Part shown: piece by piece, positions 8,251 through 15,538 of the stretch
Position numbering within the stretch: the first letter of the stretch is position 1
How the letters are laid out: each line of letters begins with the position of its first letter
DNA from: UBA8337 sp965662725
GTDB taxonomy: Bacteria > Pseudomonadota > Alphaproteobacteria > RS24
Reading direction: 5' to 3'
NCBI GenBank assembly: GCA_965662725.1
Contig: CBFIIT010000013.1
Coordinates: 1 to 34,977 of the forward strand
Length of the DNA: 34,977 bases
The notes under the pieces: model-generated
The model's database searches: none
The model's input: only the letters and a program-made list of their open reading frames with translations
What the model was told of the DNA's origin: nothing
Position numbers and translations under genes: made by a program

Positions 8251-8886
8251 CTATACGGCTTCGAAACGCGCATTCTCAGTATTCAGCGTATAAAGTATGC
8301 CGGGGCCAATATCGTGCCAAAGCCCATGTAATTGCAATTTTCCGGCTTCAACCGCCGCAGCGATAAACGGATAGCCCATCAGATTTTCCAGTGAACTGAT
8401 GACCCCTTGATGCCCCATGGAAACCACGCGTGTCTCATCGCCATCGCCCGTGACGCGCTGATGCGACGGTCGCAAATTTTCCAGCCAATGACCAACAAAT
8501 TCAAAACCGGCATCGGCGGCGGCGACATCGTTTTCGCACATATCATAACAAGCCTGCACACCGCCGCAGGCCGAGTGACCCATAATAATCAGATGCGGCA
8601 CTTCAAGCGCTTTCACCGCATATTCCAGCGCCGAGGCAGTGCCATGCGCGTCGCTATCGTGCACATAAGGCGGCACCAGATTGGCGATATTGCGATGAAT
8701 GAAAAATGAACCGGCGGGCATATTGAAAATCTCAGTCGATTGCACGCGGCTGTCACAACACGAAATCACCATAGCCATCGGGCTTTGGCCGTTAGCCAAT
8801 TCGCTAAAATGCCCGTCGTCAAAGGTTTCACTTTTCCATTTTTTATACTGACTGACCAATTTTTCCGGCAAAGGCGCGGCTTTCAT
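8251..8886 (-). CDS. Beta-class carbonic anhydrase
   Basis: This 211-residue zinc enzyme interconverts CO2 and bicarbonate in the cytosol. The zinc and active-site motifs are intact: C-x-D-S-R at 43-47 (CCDSR) and H-x-x-C at 104-107 (HSACGG). IHRNIANLVPP and SALEYAV are further family features. The reading frame stays open to 9291, but the true start is the ATG at 8886, preceded by a near-perfect AGGAGGT 6 nt upstream, and residues before it do not belong to the family. It is transcribed away from the Popeye-like gene. Bicarbonate supply would suit the biotin-dependent carboxylases nearby, but this is only positional inference. Confidence 0.93.
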   Translation of the reverse strand: MKAAPLPEKLVSQYKKWKSETFDDGHFSELANGQSPMAMVISCCDSRVQSTEIFNMPAGSFFIHRNIANLVPPYVHDSDAHGTASALEYAVKALEVPHLIIMGHSACGGVQACYDMCENDVAAADAGFEFVGHWLENLRPSHQRVTGDGDETRVVSMGHQGVISSLENLMGYPFIAAAVEAGKLQLHGLWHDIGPGILYTLNTENARFEAV

Positions 8887-8956
8887 AATGACCTCCTGTT
8901 GTTTTCTAACTGCTACATATCCTATGCTATGATTCCGCTTTCTCTGAGAGGTTTCA

Positions 8957-9607
8957 ATGTCGCAAGCCCTTGTTCTGCACGCCGCCGCCGCCATTTTCAT
9001 TATCGGCTTTGTCATTCGCGATTTGATTTTATCACGCGCCGTTTTCGCCTTTGCCTCGGCGCTGTTTATTTTCGGCTTCGCCAATATGAGCGGCGGATTT
9101 TTCGCCCTGCTTTGGGCGGTGCTGTTTTTGGTCGTCAATCTAACGGTTTTATCGCGCGCTTTGCGCGACCGCTTCACCGATCCGCTGAGCGCCGATGAGA
9201 AAGCTTTATTGGCCGAAATGCCGGGCTTCAGCGAAGCTGATTTTCGCCGTCTTATGGCAATCTGCGAATGGCAAACGCTGGACGAAGACAAACAATTGAC
9301 CGAGCAAGGGGTTCCGGCCAGCCATCTCTATTACATCGTCTCGGGCAGTGCGACGGTGAATAAAAGCGGGCACGAAATAGAGGTTGGCGATAATTTGCTG
9401 ATTGGCGAGATTTCTTTCTCACAAGATGTGCCTGCCACGGCTACCGTTCATGGGCATAAGGGCAGCGAGATGGTGGTCTGGCCGGCCAAGAAACTGCATC
9501 GCGCACTCAAGCGCAAAAGCTTGAAAGCCTCATTCGATGAATTGTTGAGCCATGATTTGGCTGAGAAACTTGCGGCGGATGAAATCCGTGCTACCGAAAA
9601 CGGCTAA
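8957..9607 (+). CDS. Popeye-like membrane protein with cyclic-nucleotide-binding domain
   Basis: This 216-residue protein has three hydrophobic helices (about 5-21, 28-44 and 47-66) and then a cytosolic cNMP-binding/Popeye-like domain (about 75-205). The order matches animal Popeye (POPDC) proteins. Recognisable elements are FRRLMAICEWQTL, a LYYIVSGSATV strand pair, and a tail with WPAKKLHRAL and HDLAEKL that resembles the WP..L..L and D(I/L).EKL end of Popeye domains. The phosphate-binding cassette region reads GDNLLIGEISF instead of the animal FLDSPEW. It probably senses cAMP at the membrane; a class III adenylate cyclase is encoded 5 kb away. It has no DNA-binding or catalytic domain, so the output is unknown. 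It is divergent from the carbonic anhydrase gene. Confidence 0.8.
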   Translation: MSQALVLHAAAAIFIIGFVIRDLILSRAVFAFASALFIFGFANMSGGFFALLWAVLFLVVNLTVLSRALRDRFTDPLSADEKALLAEMPGFSEADFRRLMAICEWQTLDEDKQLTEQGVPASHLYYIVSGSATVNKSGHEIEVGDNLLIGEISFSQDVPATATVHGHKGSEMVVWPAKKLHRALKRKSLKASFDELLSHDLAEKLAADEIRATENG

Positions 9608-9615
9608 ATTACCGA

Positions 9616-9924
9616 CTAGAAAAACCCTTTAATGGTTTTCTCCGCGCTTTTCAAAAAGCCGCTGACATTATCCATAAAGCTTTTTTGATTGGCGCGATCC
9701 AAAGCCGCTTGTTCAGCCAGCGCACCGGCGATTAATTGGCCGGTCAAGCGGGCCGTTTCATTGGCTTGCCATTGCGCCCGTTGGTTGCGCGCTTCGCATG
9801 CGGCTTTCGGCTCATACCCGGCAACATTCCGACATTTAGGCAAGGCCTGCGCCTCGGCTTGCATCGATACGGCGAGCGGCATTAAAAATCCGGCAAAAAT
9901 AACGGCCAAAACAGCTATACGCAT
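9616..9924 (-). CDS. Small secreted protein of unknown function
   Basis: This 102-residue protein has a clear Sec signal peptide (MRIAVLAVIFAGFLMPLAVS) with a likely cleavage around residues 25-27 (AEAQA). The mature part of about 75 residues is polar and Ala/Gln-rich, has two cysteines (Cys31 and Cys43) that could form a disulfide, and ends in a lysine/phenylalanine-rich amphipathic segment. I do not recognise a family. It converges with the Popeye-like gene (stops 8 bp apart) and is downstream of, and 64 bp from, the small membrane protein gene. Confidence 0.6.
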   Translation of the reverse strand: MRIAVLAVIFAGFLMPLAVSMQAEAQALPKCRNVAGYEPKAACEARNQRAQWQANETARLTGQLIAGALAEQAALDRANQKSFMDNVSGFLKSAEKTIKGFF

Positions 9925-9988
9925 TTCACATCTCCACTATTTGACAAACAGTGCTTTATTTCGCACCACAGCGCAATCACTTAGAAAA

Positions 9989-10216
9989 TTAGACCAAACC
10001 GCCGATTCTGGCAAAACCCAGTGCGAATAGCGGCAATTGCAGTGCAAAATTCACTGTCAGAGCGCGGTCTTTGGTAATCACACCGGCCACTGTCCAACTC
10101 AGCGATCCGGTGCCGTGAATGATGATATTTAGCGGATATATGTTCAAATTGGTCAATAAAATACCGGTCAAAACCATTGCCGTTCCGGCCCATTTCAGCG
10201 TTTGCACATATTTCAT
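9989..10216 (-). CDS. Small integral membrane protein (75 aa), coupled to the GNAT gene
   Basis: This 75-residue protein is mostly hydrophobic, with helices at about 8-22, 29-46 and 54-70. It carries a P-N...HG.GS..W...G...KD.AL..N pattern that I associate loosely with small DUF6552-type membrane proteins and with half-transporter repeats; this assignment is tentative. The ATG at 10216 follows GAGGAGAG at good spacing, so the longer open frame to 10252 is not used. The start overlaps the stop of the upstream acetyltransferase gene (TGATG), indicating coupled translation. Confidence 0.65.
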   Translation of the reverse strand: MKYVQTLKWAGTAMVLTGILLTNLNIYPLNIIIHGTGSLSWTVAGVITKDRALTVNFALQLPLFALGFARIGGLV

Positions 10217-10767
10217 CAATCTCTCCTCATACGGTATAATAAGTGGCGGCATAGCCGGTCGCCTCTCGGCACATTCGGGTGGTCAAAATCATCAGCCGCA
10301 TCATGCGTCATACCGATTTTCTGCATCACTCTTATCGAACGTTTATTTTGCAAAGCGGTGAAGGAAACAATTTCATCCAGCCCGAGACGCTCAAAACCAA
10401 AGCGCAAGCAGGCTTGCGCCGCCTCAGGCCCCAATCCCTGCCCCCACGAAAACTTGGCAAAACGCCAACCGATTTCAACCGCCGGGGTAAAATGCGCCGG
10501 AAATTCTGCCCGCATCAAACCGGTAAAGCCAACAAAACCATCATCCGATTTTTGATGCAGCGCGAACGGCGCAAACCCGTGCGTTTGCCTATGCACGATA
10601 AGGCGGCTCAATAAGCCGTCACTTTCAGCCCGACTGAGCGGGGCGGGAAAAAATTCCATAACATCGCTATCGCTATTCATTGCAGCAAAAACCTCGCCAT
10701 GCGCAGCCGTGAAATCAACCAAACGCAAGCGCGGCGTTTCCAGAACAGTTGCAAAAGTTTCAGCCAT
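10216..10767 (-). CDS. GNAT family N-acetyltransferase (RimJ/RimL-like)
   Basis: This 183-residue protein starts ETPRLRLVDFTAAHGE, the usual entry of RimJ/RimL-type acetyltransferases. It has the acetyl-CoA-binding segment WGQGLGPEAAQACL (a Q/R-x-x-G-x-G/A variant) and the late SFTALQNKRSIRVMQKIGM stretch typical of the family. It uses acetyl-CoA to acetylate an amine, either on a protein N-terminus or a small molecule; the substrate cannot be inferred. Its stop codon overlaps the start of the 75-residue membrane protein. It is divergent from the MATE gene, with only about 35-80 bp between starts. Confidence 0.87.
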   Translation of the reverse strand: MAETFATVLETPRLRLVDFTAAHGEVFAAMNSDSDVMEFFPAPLSRAESDGLLSRLIVHRQTHGFAPFALHQKSDDGFVGFTGLMRAEFPAHFTPAVEIGWRFAKFSWGQGLGPEAAQACLRFGFERLGLDEIVSFTALQNKRSIRVMQKIGMTHDAADDFDHPNVPRGDRLCRHLLYRMRRD

Positions 10768-10802
10768 GCGGATAAGCCTAGGTTATTTTCCATCGGGCGG
10801 CT

Positions 10803-12197
10803 ATGCTTCTCACCAATTCCCAACGAAGCCCTAATTCATCGATAGTTATGATTGACCGCACCAAAGCCTTATTGACCGAACCGCCGCTGCGTCTGCTATT
10901 GCAGATGACAGCGCCGAATACGGTGGCCTTCGCTTTGCAGGCGCTGGTTAATTTGGCCGAGATTTACATGATCGGTCGCCTCGGCACAGAGGCTTTGGCG
11001 GCAATTGCGCTGGTCTTTCCTCTCTTGATTTTGACGCAAACAATGTCGGGCGGGCCATTGGGCGGCGCGATAACCGCTTCGATTGCGCGCGCTTTAGGCA
11101 CCGGCAATCGCGACAGTGCCGAAAGGCTGGTCTGGCACGCGATTTATGGCGGGCTTATCGGCGCGGCCGTATTCTTTATTCTATTCGCCTTATTCGGCCG
11201 CCAATTACTTATGCTGTTGGGCGGCGAAGGCGTCATTCTCGAAATGGCAATGACTTATTGTTGGGTGCTGTTTAGCGGCGGCATTGTTATCTGGCTCGGC
11301 AGCTCGGTCGGCGCGGTTTATCGCGGTGCCGGTGATATGGCATTTCCGGCGCGGCTGATGATTATCTCCGGCCTGATGCAAGTGCCGCTAACTGCCATTT
11401 TGGTTTTCGGCTTATTCGGCTTTCCCGCTTTGGGCGTCGCCGGTGCGGCGGCCTCAAGCATTATTGTCGGCACGCTGATGACTTCGGTTTTGCTGCTGGT
11501 GCTGTGGCGCGGCAAACGCGCCCTCACCCTTAATCCAAAATTAGCGCCATGGCGGCCTGATTTGGCGGCCGATATTTTAAAAGTGGCGCGCCCCGCCAGT
11601 CTCAACCCGTTAATGAATGTTGGTACCATTTTAGGACTGACCGCTTTGGTCGGCAGTTTCGGTCCGCATGCATTGGCCGGATACGGCATTGGCACGCGTA
11701 TTGAGTTTATCATGCTGCCGGTAATTTTCGCCTTTGGCACTGCGTTGACGACTATTGTCGGCACCAATATCGGCGCCGGTAATTATGACCGCGCTGAATC
11801 GGCAGGTTTTTACGGCGTCGCATGTTCGGCCATTTTATGCGGCACGGCAGGCGGTCTGTTGGCCCTGTTCCCGAATAGCTGGATACCGATTTTCACCGAT
11901 GATGCCGCGGCATTCGCCATTGCCCGCGACTATATCCGCATTGTCGGCCCGGCCTATGCGTTTCTCGGCATTGGGTTGGTTTTATATTTCGCCAGCCAAG
12001 GCGCAGGCACTATGACTTGGCCGATACGGGCGCAAATTTTGCGCTTTGTGCTGTCGGTCGGGGGCGCGTCGCTGCTGGTTCATCATTTCGGTTTTGGCCT
12101 CAATGCGGTGTTTATCACCAGCGTCATCGCGCTGGTCCTGTATGCGGGCATTATTTCCCTCGCAGTGTTCAATGGAGCATGGAGGCCGAAGGCCTAA
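10803..12197 (+). CDS. MATE family multidrug/metabolite exporter
   Basis: This protein of up to 464 residues has about twelve membrane helices in two homologous halves, as in the MatE family of Na+ or H+-driven exporters. Family features include LLLQMTAPN near the start, a first-half VNLAEIYMIGRLGTEALAA and the second-half GTNIGAGNYDRAES. It sits in the inner membrane and probably exports a cationic or hydrophobic compound. The start is uncertain: ATG 10803 gives the full ORF, while ATG 10848 (MIDRTKALLTEPP) gives a more typical N-terminus. Neither has a convincing Shine-Dalgarno site. Substrate unknown. Confidence 0.88.
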   Translation: MLLTNSQRSPNSSIVMIDRTKALLTEPPLRLLLQMTAPNTVAFALQALVNLAEIYMIGRLGTEALAAIALVFPLLILTQTMSGGPLGGAITASIARALGTGNRDSAERLVWHAIYGGLIGAAVFFILFALFGRQLLMLLGGEGVILEMAMTYCWVLFSGGIVIWLGSSVGAVYRGAGDMAFPARLMIISGLMQVPLTAILVFGLFGFPALGVAGAAASSIIVGTLMTSVLLLVLWRGKRALTLNPKLAPWRPDLAADILKVARPASLNPLMNVGTILGLTALVGSFGPHALAGYGIGTRIEFIMLPVIFAFGTALTTIVGTNIGAGNYDRAESAGFYGVACSAILCGTAGGLLALFPNSWIPIFTDDAAAFAIARDYIRIVGPAYAFLGIGLVLYFASQGAGTMTWPIRAQILRFVLSVGGASLLVHHFGFGLNAVFITSVIALVLYAGIISLAVFNGAWRPKA

Positions 12198-12222
12198 GCG
12201 CCGCGTTTCACCGGCAGGCAGC

Positions 12223-12252
12223 TTGACTTTTCTCTATCGCACCGCCCATAGT
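12223..12252 (+). promoter_or_regulatory. Candidate promoter giving a leaderless or near-leaderless transcript of the PF10118 gene
   Basis: TTGACT (12223-12228) and CATAGT (12247-12252) are separated by 18 bp. The ATG is only 5 nt after the -10 box, so transcription would begin about at the start codon. No proper Shine-Dalgarno site lies in front of that ATG. Confidence 0.45.
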
Positions 12253-12257
12253 TAGGG

Positions 12258-13196
12258 ATGAATTTGGAAACAAATGTAAATCCAAACCAAGCGACCAAAG
12301 CACAAAGTGAAACAACAGAGCATCCAATGGATGCGTTTCCGGTGCGGCCCTTGGATTTTGACATTGACGGCGTCGCGCCGACAGATTGCGCGTGGAGCCA
12401 TTCCTCGCCTTATTTCTCGGTGTTCATCAATGCTTTGGGTCTGCATGTGCCCTATTTTGAGCGCTATCTCATTCACACCATGAATACCGTTAAACATGAT
12501 GTGGCAGATGAGAAATTACGCCGCGATATGGTCGCGCTAACCGGTCAAGAAGGCCATCACGCGCGCAATTTCATCGCTTTTAACAATCTGATGGCGCAGC
12601 GTTATCCGAAAGTTGAAAAGCTGGACAATCACGCCAAAAGCTATTTCAAAAACGCCGCCAAAAAAGACAGCCGCAAGCGCAAAGTCGCCTTTACCGCCGG
12701 CTATGAGACATTCACCTTTTTGGCCGGTCTGATTATTCTGAAAAATTACGATAAATGGATGGCCGACAGTCATCCGGTGATGAAAGCACTTTGGGTCTGG
12801 CATCAAGTCGAAGAAGTCGAGCATGGTGCGGTGGCGCATGATGTTTATCGCGCGCTTTATGGCGAACATGAATGGTATCGCAAATATATGGTGCTGGTTG
12901 CCGGACTTCATATTGCGCGTGAAACAGTAAAAGCGTTCATTCATATGGCGCGGATTGAAGGTTGGTTGAAAAATCCATTCAAAGCAGCCTCGGCTATCGG
13001 CTTTTGCTTTAAAACATTGGCGCAAATGGCGTGGCAGACAATTCCGGTTTTCCGTAAAAATTATAATCCACGTCACCATCCACTGGCCACCAGCAAGCAA
13101 GATCCGGTGGCAATTGCGTGGCGCAGGCACGATGCCAAAGGCGGCAATGTGCTGGATATTGACCGCGACGCCATGGCAGAGATTATGCAGCTATAG
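12258..13196 (+). CDS. PF10118-type predicted metal-dependent hydrolase; ferritin-like diiron protein
   Basis: This 312-residue protein matches the family annotated as predicted metal-dependent hydrolase (PF10118). The sequence shows a full ferritin-like diiron ligand set on four helices: Glu68 (FERY), E98-x-x-H101 (EGHH), Glu150 (GYET) and E186-x-x-H189 (EVEH). Two ExxH motifs about 90 residues apart plus two single glutamates is the pattern of O2-activating diiron oxidases, so an oxygenase or desaturase role is at least as likely as hydrolysis. It is cytosolic or peripheral, with a hydrophobic segment near 210-220. It lies 31 bp upstream of the StyC-like isomerase gene on the same strand, which suggests a common pathway. 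The start at 12258 has no clear ribosome site; ATG 12327 is an alternative. Confidence 0.82.
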   Translation: MNLETNVNPNQATKAQSETTEHPMDAFPVRPLDFDIDGVAPTDCAWSHSSPYFSVFINALGLHVPYFERYLIHTMNTVKHDVADEKLRRDMVALTGQEGHHARNFIAFNNLMAQRYPKVEKLDNHAKSYFKNAAKKDSRKRKVAFTAGYETFTFLAGLIILKNYDKWMADSHPVMKALWVWHQVEEVEHGAVAHDVYRALYGEHEWYRKYMVLVAGLHIARETVKAFIHMARIEGWLKNPFKAASAIGFCFKTLAQMAWQTIPVFRKNYNPRHHPLATSKQDPVAIAWRRHDAKGGNVLDIDRDAMAEIMQL

Positions 13197-13227
13197 CGGC
13201 ACTAAAATCTTAATCTGGGGGGATAAG

Positions 13228-13698
13228 ATGGAACATTATCAAAAAAATTTACTGGGTCACGCTATGGTGATTTTAATCATCGCTTTGCTTGGTGGCTTCA
13301 TGCTGGCTTTCAGCCTGATTGGCGGGCTGGAAATCGTGCCGACCATTTTCATGGGCATTCCGGTTTTCGGCACAACTGAAGGTTGGGCACGCGCGCATAC
13401 GGGCGGCATTACCAATGCGCTGATGATGAGCGCCATTGCGCTGGCTTTACCGCATTGTGGTTTGGCAATGGATAAAGCGGTGCTTTATGCCAAGGGCATT
13501 GTGTTTGCCGGTTGGGCAAACACGGCGTTTTACTGGTTCGGCAATGCCTCAGGCAATCGCGCTTTATCTTTTACCGATAACGCGCTGGGCGCGAGCAATT
13601 TCCTCGGCACAATTGGTTATTTGGTGGCGGTTGTCGCTGCGCTGATAACAATTTTTATCGCCGCGCAAATGGCACGTGGGTTTTTCGCCAAATCTTAA
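13228..13698 (+). CDS. Styrene-oxide-isomerase (StyC)-like integral membrane protein
   Basis: This 156-residue protein has four membrane helices and the length of styrene oxide isomerase. That enzyme uses ferric haem b as a Lewis acid to turn epoxides into aldehydes (Meinwald rearrangement). The signature EGWARAHTG (51-59), the NALMM segment and the NRALSF stretch (110-115) align with StyC from memory. His57 matches the haem ligand, and Asn63 and Tyr102 match two active-site residues. The position equivalent to the active-site aspartate is Ala94, so substrate or chemistry may differ. GGGGGG precedes the ATG at 13228 by 5 nt. It follows the PF10118 diiron gene and is probably co-transcribed with it. 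No styAB-type monooxygenase is in the window. Confidence 0.78.
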   Translation: MEHYQKNLLGHAMVILIIALLGGFMLAFSLIGGLEIVPTIFMGIPVFGTTEGWARAHTGGITNALMMSAIALALPHCGLAMDKAVLYAKGIVFAGWANTAFYWFGNASGNRALSFTDNALGASNFLGTIGYLVAVVAALITIFIAAQMARGFFAKS

Positions 13699-13719
13699 AA
13701 CCAAAGTTAAGATAATTGA

Positions 13720-13962
13720 TTAGCGGGTTTTGCGCTGCCAGTGCGAGCCGGTTTCGAGAAAGTCATAAACATCTGAGCGCGGGCGGCGGCCCAGCCCGCA
13801 GCGGCGCATGGCCGTTTCCAGAGCGTCTTTTTGGGCCACGCCGCGCACATTGCGCAGCCGCCCGGTCGGGTCCGCATCAACAAGGTCTTGCCACGTAATG
13901 CCGGTGCGTTTTCCGGCGCGATGCAAGCGGGTGACAGCCATGGCGACAATTTTTTCACTCAT
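13720..13962 (-). CDS. Small basic protein of unknown function (80 aa)
   Basis: This 80-residue, arginine-rich protein has no membrane segment or signal peptide. It contains ITWQDLVDADPTGRLRNVRG and a C-terminal stretch rich in Arg and Lys. I do not recognise the family; a nucleic-acid-binding role is only suggested by charge. The ATG at 13962 has no Shine-Dalgarno site, but a perfect TATAAT ends 6 nt upstream, so it may be read from a leaderless mRNA. It converges with the StyC-like gene (stops about 20 bp apart). Confidence 0.5.
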   Translation of the reverse strand: MSEKIVAMAVTRLHRAGKRTGITWQDLVDADPTGRLRNVRGVAQKDALETAMRRCGLGRRPRSDVYDFLETGSHWQRKTR

Positions 13963-13968
13963 GCACTT

Positions 13969-13997
13969 ATTATAATGCTTGGCATTTATTTGGCCAG
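13969..13997 (-). promoter_or_regulatory. Candidate leaderless promoter of the 80-aa gene
   Basis: On the minus strand a consensus TATAAT occupies 13974-13969, ending 6 nt before the ATG. A weak -35 element (CTGGCC, 13997-13992) lies at 17-bp spacing. Transcription would start at or next to the A of the start codon. Confidence 0.4.
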
Positions 13998-14043
13998 TGC
14001 CGGAAGGCCTCAAGCCATCAGCATTTGCCAATTTGAATGATGA

Positions 14044-15105
14044 TTATTCGATCATGTCTTCTTTTGCAAATAGCGTGCAGACTTCTACCTCGCCGATACC
14101 CTTTACCGTTTCAACCCGCTCATCCGTCCAAGCGAACTCACCGTCCAATGCGCGGGCATAGTCTAGCGGCACGGTGATGGTGTTTTCTTCGCTAATGCTT
14201 TCCAAGCGACTGGCCAAATTGACCGGCATGCCAAACACGTCAAAAACAAATTTCTGAATACCGACAATCGAACCGATAATCGGGCCTGAGGCGAGACCGA
14301 TACGCAAATTCCATTGATGCGTCGCCTCGGCATTGCGGCGTTTTATATAATGCACAAAACTGGTCGCGGCGCGCGCAATATTGGCCTGATGATTGGCCTG
14401 CACAACCGGCAGGCCGGATACGGCGATATAGCTATCGCCCAAAGTCTTGATACGCTCACAACCGAAATGCTCGCTAATCTTGTCAAAGGCGGCGAAAATA
14501 TCATTCATCTCACCGATCATTTCAGCCGGGTCGCGTTGCATGGAAATTTGCGAAAAACCGACAAAATCCATCGTCAGCACAGAGGCGTCATTCTTCACCG
14601 GCATCGCCAAACCATGCTGCTTCCATTCTTCATATATGGTTGGCGGCATAATATTCAGCAGTAATTTTTCCGAGCGATCGCGCTCACGCCGCAAATCGGC
14701 ATTTTGCTGTTCCAGTTCACGCGAATATGTATCCAGCACATGGGCTGTGCGTTTTTCTTTGGTGATGTCGGCAAATTCCAACAGCACCAAATCATCTTTG
14801 TTTTTGGTCAATTGCGTAAAAGTCAACCGCAGCGGTATTGGCCGCTTGAAAAACCGGACTTCGGTTTCAAGCTCATATTTACCCTTTTCGGCAATGTCTG
14901 TTGCCATTTGCGCTTGGTCAATATCATTGATAGTTTTCAGCGTCGGAAACTCGGCGACCGAGCCGCGCAACCTGCGCGTTGCCCATTCATTGGCGAATTT
15001 AATATCCAGCGTCTTGCCGCAGGCAATCACAATGCCATGCGTGCGTATGGCGTTAAACGCCTTGGAAAAGTTTTCAAACCGCGCGCTGTCATTAATTTCA
15101 TTCAT
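14044..15105 (-). CDS. Class III adenylate cyclase with N-terminal PAS-like domain
   Basis: This 353-residue cytosolic protein has three parts. Residues 10-118 form a PAS-like sensor domain ending LLEFADITKEK. Residues 119-150 form a coiled coil running into LLLNIMPP, a linker motif common in sensor cyclases. Residues 170-345 form a class III catalytic domain. Both metal aspartates (Asp180 in MDFVGFS, Asp224 in KTLGDSY), the purine-specifying Lys220 and Asp289, and the transition-state Asn296 and Arg300 (VNLASR) are present. This set predicts ATP as substrate and an active homodimer. Its ATG overlaps the stop of the truncated haemoglobin gene (ATGA), so the two are co-translated. The globin may deliver a gas or redox signal to the cyclase, or the PAS-like domain may bind another ligand. 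Confidence 0.9.
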   Translation of the reverse strand: MNEINDSARFENFSKAFNAIRTHGIVIACGKTLDIKFANEWATRRLRGSVAEFPTLKTINDIDQAQMATDIAEKGKYELETEVRFFKRPIPLRLTFTQLTKNKDDLVLLEFADITKEKRTAHVLDTYSRELEQQNADLRRERDRSEKLLLNIMPPTIYEEWKQHGLAMPVKNDASVLTMDFVGFSQISMQRDPAEMIGEMNDIFAAFDKISEHFGCERIKTLGDSYIAVSGLPVVQANHQANIARAATSFVHYIKRRNAEATHQWNLRIGLASGPIIGSIVGIQKFVFDVFGMPVNLASRLESISEENTITVPLDYARALDGEFAWTDERVETVKGIGEVEVCTLFAKEDMIE

Positions 15106-15455
15106 GCGACAATCAAATCTTTCTTATCGGCAATAAGATTTATCAATTGGCTTACATCATCATCTGCGACGCCACTATCGGTCAATGTCTGCTGCAAAAT
15201 TTCTGCAATCAGGGCAAAATCAGCATCGCTAATGCCAAGCGGCGCATGCGCTTCGCGCAATCTTTGGTTTGATACATCACCCGGCCCACCCATCAGCGAT
15301 GAGATGAACTTCGTTTGATGCGCGACCAATGTTTCCATATCGGTCTCGGCAAAAAACTCGGCCAGACTGTCAACCTCCAGAACGCGGTCGTAAAACCGCT
15401 CAACCACATTATGCACGGTTGTCAGACCGCCATATTTCTCCAACATTGACCCCAT
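15102..15455 (-). CDS. Group I truncated haemoglobin (TrHbN-like)
   Basis: This 117-residue protein has the two-over-two globin pattern: KYGGLTTVHNVVERFY at the start, Tyr22 at position B10, the Phe pair in LAEFFAE, Gln47 in the E helix, SSLMGGPGD, and the proximal haem ligand His70 (REAHAPLGIS). B10 Tyr with E-helix Gln is the distal pocket of group I haemoglobins, which bind O2 tightly and can detoxify NO. The ATG at 15455 follows GGAG at 6-nt spacing; an upstream TTG at 15473 is less likely. It is coupled by a 4-bp overlap to the adenylate cyclase gene. purT lies 83 bp upstream on the same strand but may be a separate unit. Confidence 0.9.
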   Translation of the reverse strand: MGSMLEKYGGLTTVHNVVERFYDRVLEVDSLAEFFAETDMETLVAHQTKFISSLMGGPGDVSNQRLREAHAPLGISDADFALIAEILQQTLTDSGVADDDVSQLINLIADKKDLIVA

Positions 15456-15538
15456 CGCCAACTCCAAACGCAATAAACAAAGCGGCTATGCCGCCATTTC
15501 GCTTCTACCTAGCCAGTTAATTTTGTATCTGCAAACCA

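Noticed and set aside
8887..9291. N-terminal extension of the carbonic anhydrase reading frame
   Set aside because: A near-perfect ribosome site precedes the ATG at 8886, the family starts there, and the extension runs antisense through the Popeye-like gene.
14447..15136. Long plus-strand open frame (229 codons)
   Set aside because: It is antisense to the cyclase, whose catalytic residues are all conserved, and its composition is that of a shadow frame.
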